A stretch of 14,408 bases of DNA, taken from contig JAUVDE010000041.1 in NCBI GenBank assembly GCA_030595485.1, positions 1-14,408 on the forward strand, read 5' to 3'. A program made the position numbers and the translations under genes. Origin of the DNA: Draconibacterium sp. GTDB lineage: Bacteria; Bacteroidota; Bacteroidia; Bacteroidales; Prolixibacteraceae. Below are positions 13,851-14,408 of this stretch, piece after piece; positions within the stretch are counted from its first letter, which is position 1; each line of letters begins with the position of its first letter. The notes beneath the pieces were generated by a model. That model saw only the letters and a list, made by a program, of their open reading frames with translations, had not been told where the DNA came from and ran no database searches.

Positions 13851-14396
13851 TTAATATGAATTGAATCCGCAAATTTCGTCGAGAGGTTTGCGGATTTTTT
13901 TGCGCTGTTTGTAAGCATCGGGTTCATAACCCAATGTAATTACCAAAGCAACTTTGCGTTTTTTCGGGATTTTTAAGAGCTGTTGAATTTTCTTTTGGTT
14001 AAACCAACCAAGCATGCAGGTGCTCAAGCCAAGTTCAGTTGCCTGCAAACAAAAATGCGCTGCGGCTATGCCAATATCGTATTGCGGGTATTCCTGATTT
14101 TTAATGCTTCCACCGATTCGTGCAGTTAGTTTTGCTTTCTCAAAAACAAAAATGGCGAGTACCGGCGCTTCTGTTACAAATTTATTAAACGAAACCGTTT
14201 TACTAAAAGTAGCCTTGGCGACTTTATCCTTTAACTCCGGATTATTTACAATAATTAATTTCCAAGGCTGCGAGTTGCAAGCCGATGGTGCCAAATGAAC
14301 GGCTTCAATTAACTGCTGAATCTTTTCTTTTTCAACGGTCTTTTCCTGATATTTTCGAACGCTTTGGCGTTTACTAATTAATTCTTGAAATAACAT
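13851..14396 (-). CDS. Nitroreductase-family flavoprotein
   Basis: 181 residues. An FMN-dependent nitroreductase-like oxidoreductase that uses NAD(P)H; the physiological substrate is unknown. The FMN phosphate motif is RQSVRKY (10-16), followed by HLAPSACNSQPWKLIIV (34-50), the usual second conserved segment. Later segments DIGIAAAHFCLQATELGLSTCMLGWF and ALVITLGYEPD match the C-terminal half of the family. The length is on the short side but complete. The ATG at 14396 is 12 bases from the window edge, so its promoter is not visible. The gene is convergent with the HU-SPOR gene with a 7-base gap. Its last coding bases hold that gene's terminator. Confidence 0.9.
   Translation of the reverse strand: MLFQELISKRQSVRKYQEKTVEKEKIQQLIEAVHLAPSACNSQPWKLIIVNNPELKDKVAKATFSKTVSFNKFVTEAPVLAIFVFEKAKLTARIGGSIKNQEYPQYDIGIAAAHFCLQATELGLSTCMLGWFNQKKIQQLLKIPKKRKVALVITLGYEPDAYKQRKKIRKPLDEICGFNSY
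13864..13901 (+). terminator. Strong intrinsic terminator inside the nitroreductase gene
   Basis: AATCCGCAAA (13864-13873) pairs perfectly over 10 bp with TTTGCGGATT (13887-13896), 13-nt loop, followed by T to 13901. It lies 20 bases after the HU-SPOR stop. On the minus strand the same bases encode the nitroreductase C-terminal KKIRKPLDEICGFN. Confidence 0.88.
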
Positions 14397-14408
14397 CCTC
14401 TGTTTTTT

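Noticed and set aside
1..14408. Mobile elements, phage genes, CRISPR arrays, tRNA or rRNA genes
   Set aside because: No transposase or integrase, no regularly spaced repeats, and no RNA-gene-like sequence was found in the short intergenic regions.

Overview
The window looks like a chromosomal segment from a member of the Bacteroidota, probably an anaerobic or facultative Bacteroidia/Marinilabiliales-type organism. The evidence is an AT-rich background, Bacteroidota-type promoter elements (TAnnTTTG) in place of strong Shine-Dalgarno sites, a DUF4136 lipoprotein, and a protein joining HU-like domains to a SPOR domain, an architecture I know only from this phylum. No insertion sequence, phage gene, CRISPR array, tRNA or rRNA was seen. 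The species assignment is inference.

Layout. Positions 1-150 hold the 3' end of an unrecognised plus-strand gene, followed by a bidirectional terminator. Minus-strand genes follow: a small outer-membrane beta-barrel protein (291-878), a DUF4136 lipoprotein with a Pro-Gly-Tyr-Trp-rich tract (890-1570), and an AI-2E/PerM-family membrane protein (1664-2755). From about 3038 to 8861 the genes run on the plus strand: a glycyl radical enzyme, its radical-SAM activase, a secreted M28 metallopeptidase with a PA-like region, and a DUF2797 zinc-ribbon protein. A long-chain polyprenyl diphosphate synthase (8837-9811, minus) overlaps the end of the DUF2797 gene tail-to-tail. An ArsR-type regulator (9993-10295, plus) follows, with a tandem repeat over its promoter and start codon. 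Two minus-strand sugar-nucleotide genes, rmlB (10447-11499) and galE (11571-12599), lie opposite the HU-TM-SPOR gene (12752-13843, plus). A nitroreductase (13851-14396, minus) closes the window.

Main system. The enzyme at 3038-5494 is most probably a trans-4-hydroxy-L-proline dehydratase (HypD). Every Clostridioides difficile HypD active-site residue I could recall (H160, D278, S334, D339/F340, C434, E436, Y450, T645, G765) has an identical counterpart at a constant offset of +28. With its activase it would convert hydroxyproline to pyrroline-5-carboxylate. No P5C reductase is present in the window, so that step must be encoded elsewhere. The downstream secreted peptidase could supply amino acids from collagen-like or algal hydroxyproline-rich peptides, but that link rests only on proximity.

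Other points of interest. The HU-like/SPOR protein appears built to link something in the cytoplasm, possibly DNA, to septal peptidoglycan. Two convergent gene pairs have intrinsic terminator stems placed inside the opposing gene's coding sequence. No intergenic stretch exceeds 300 bases; the longest is the 282-base gap before the hypD start.
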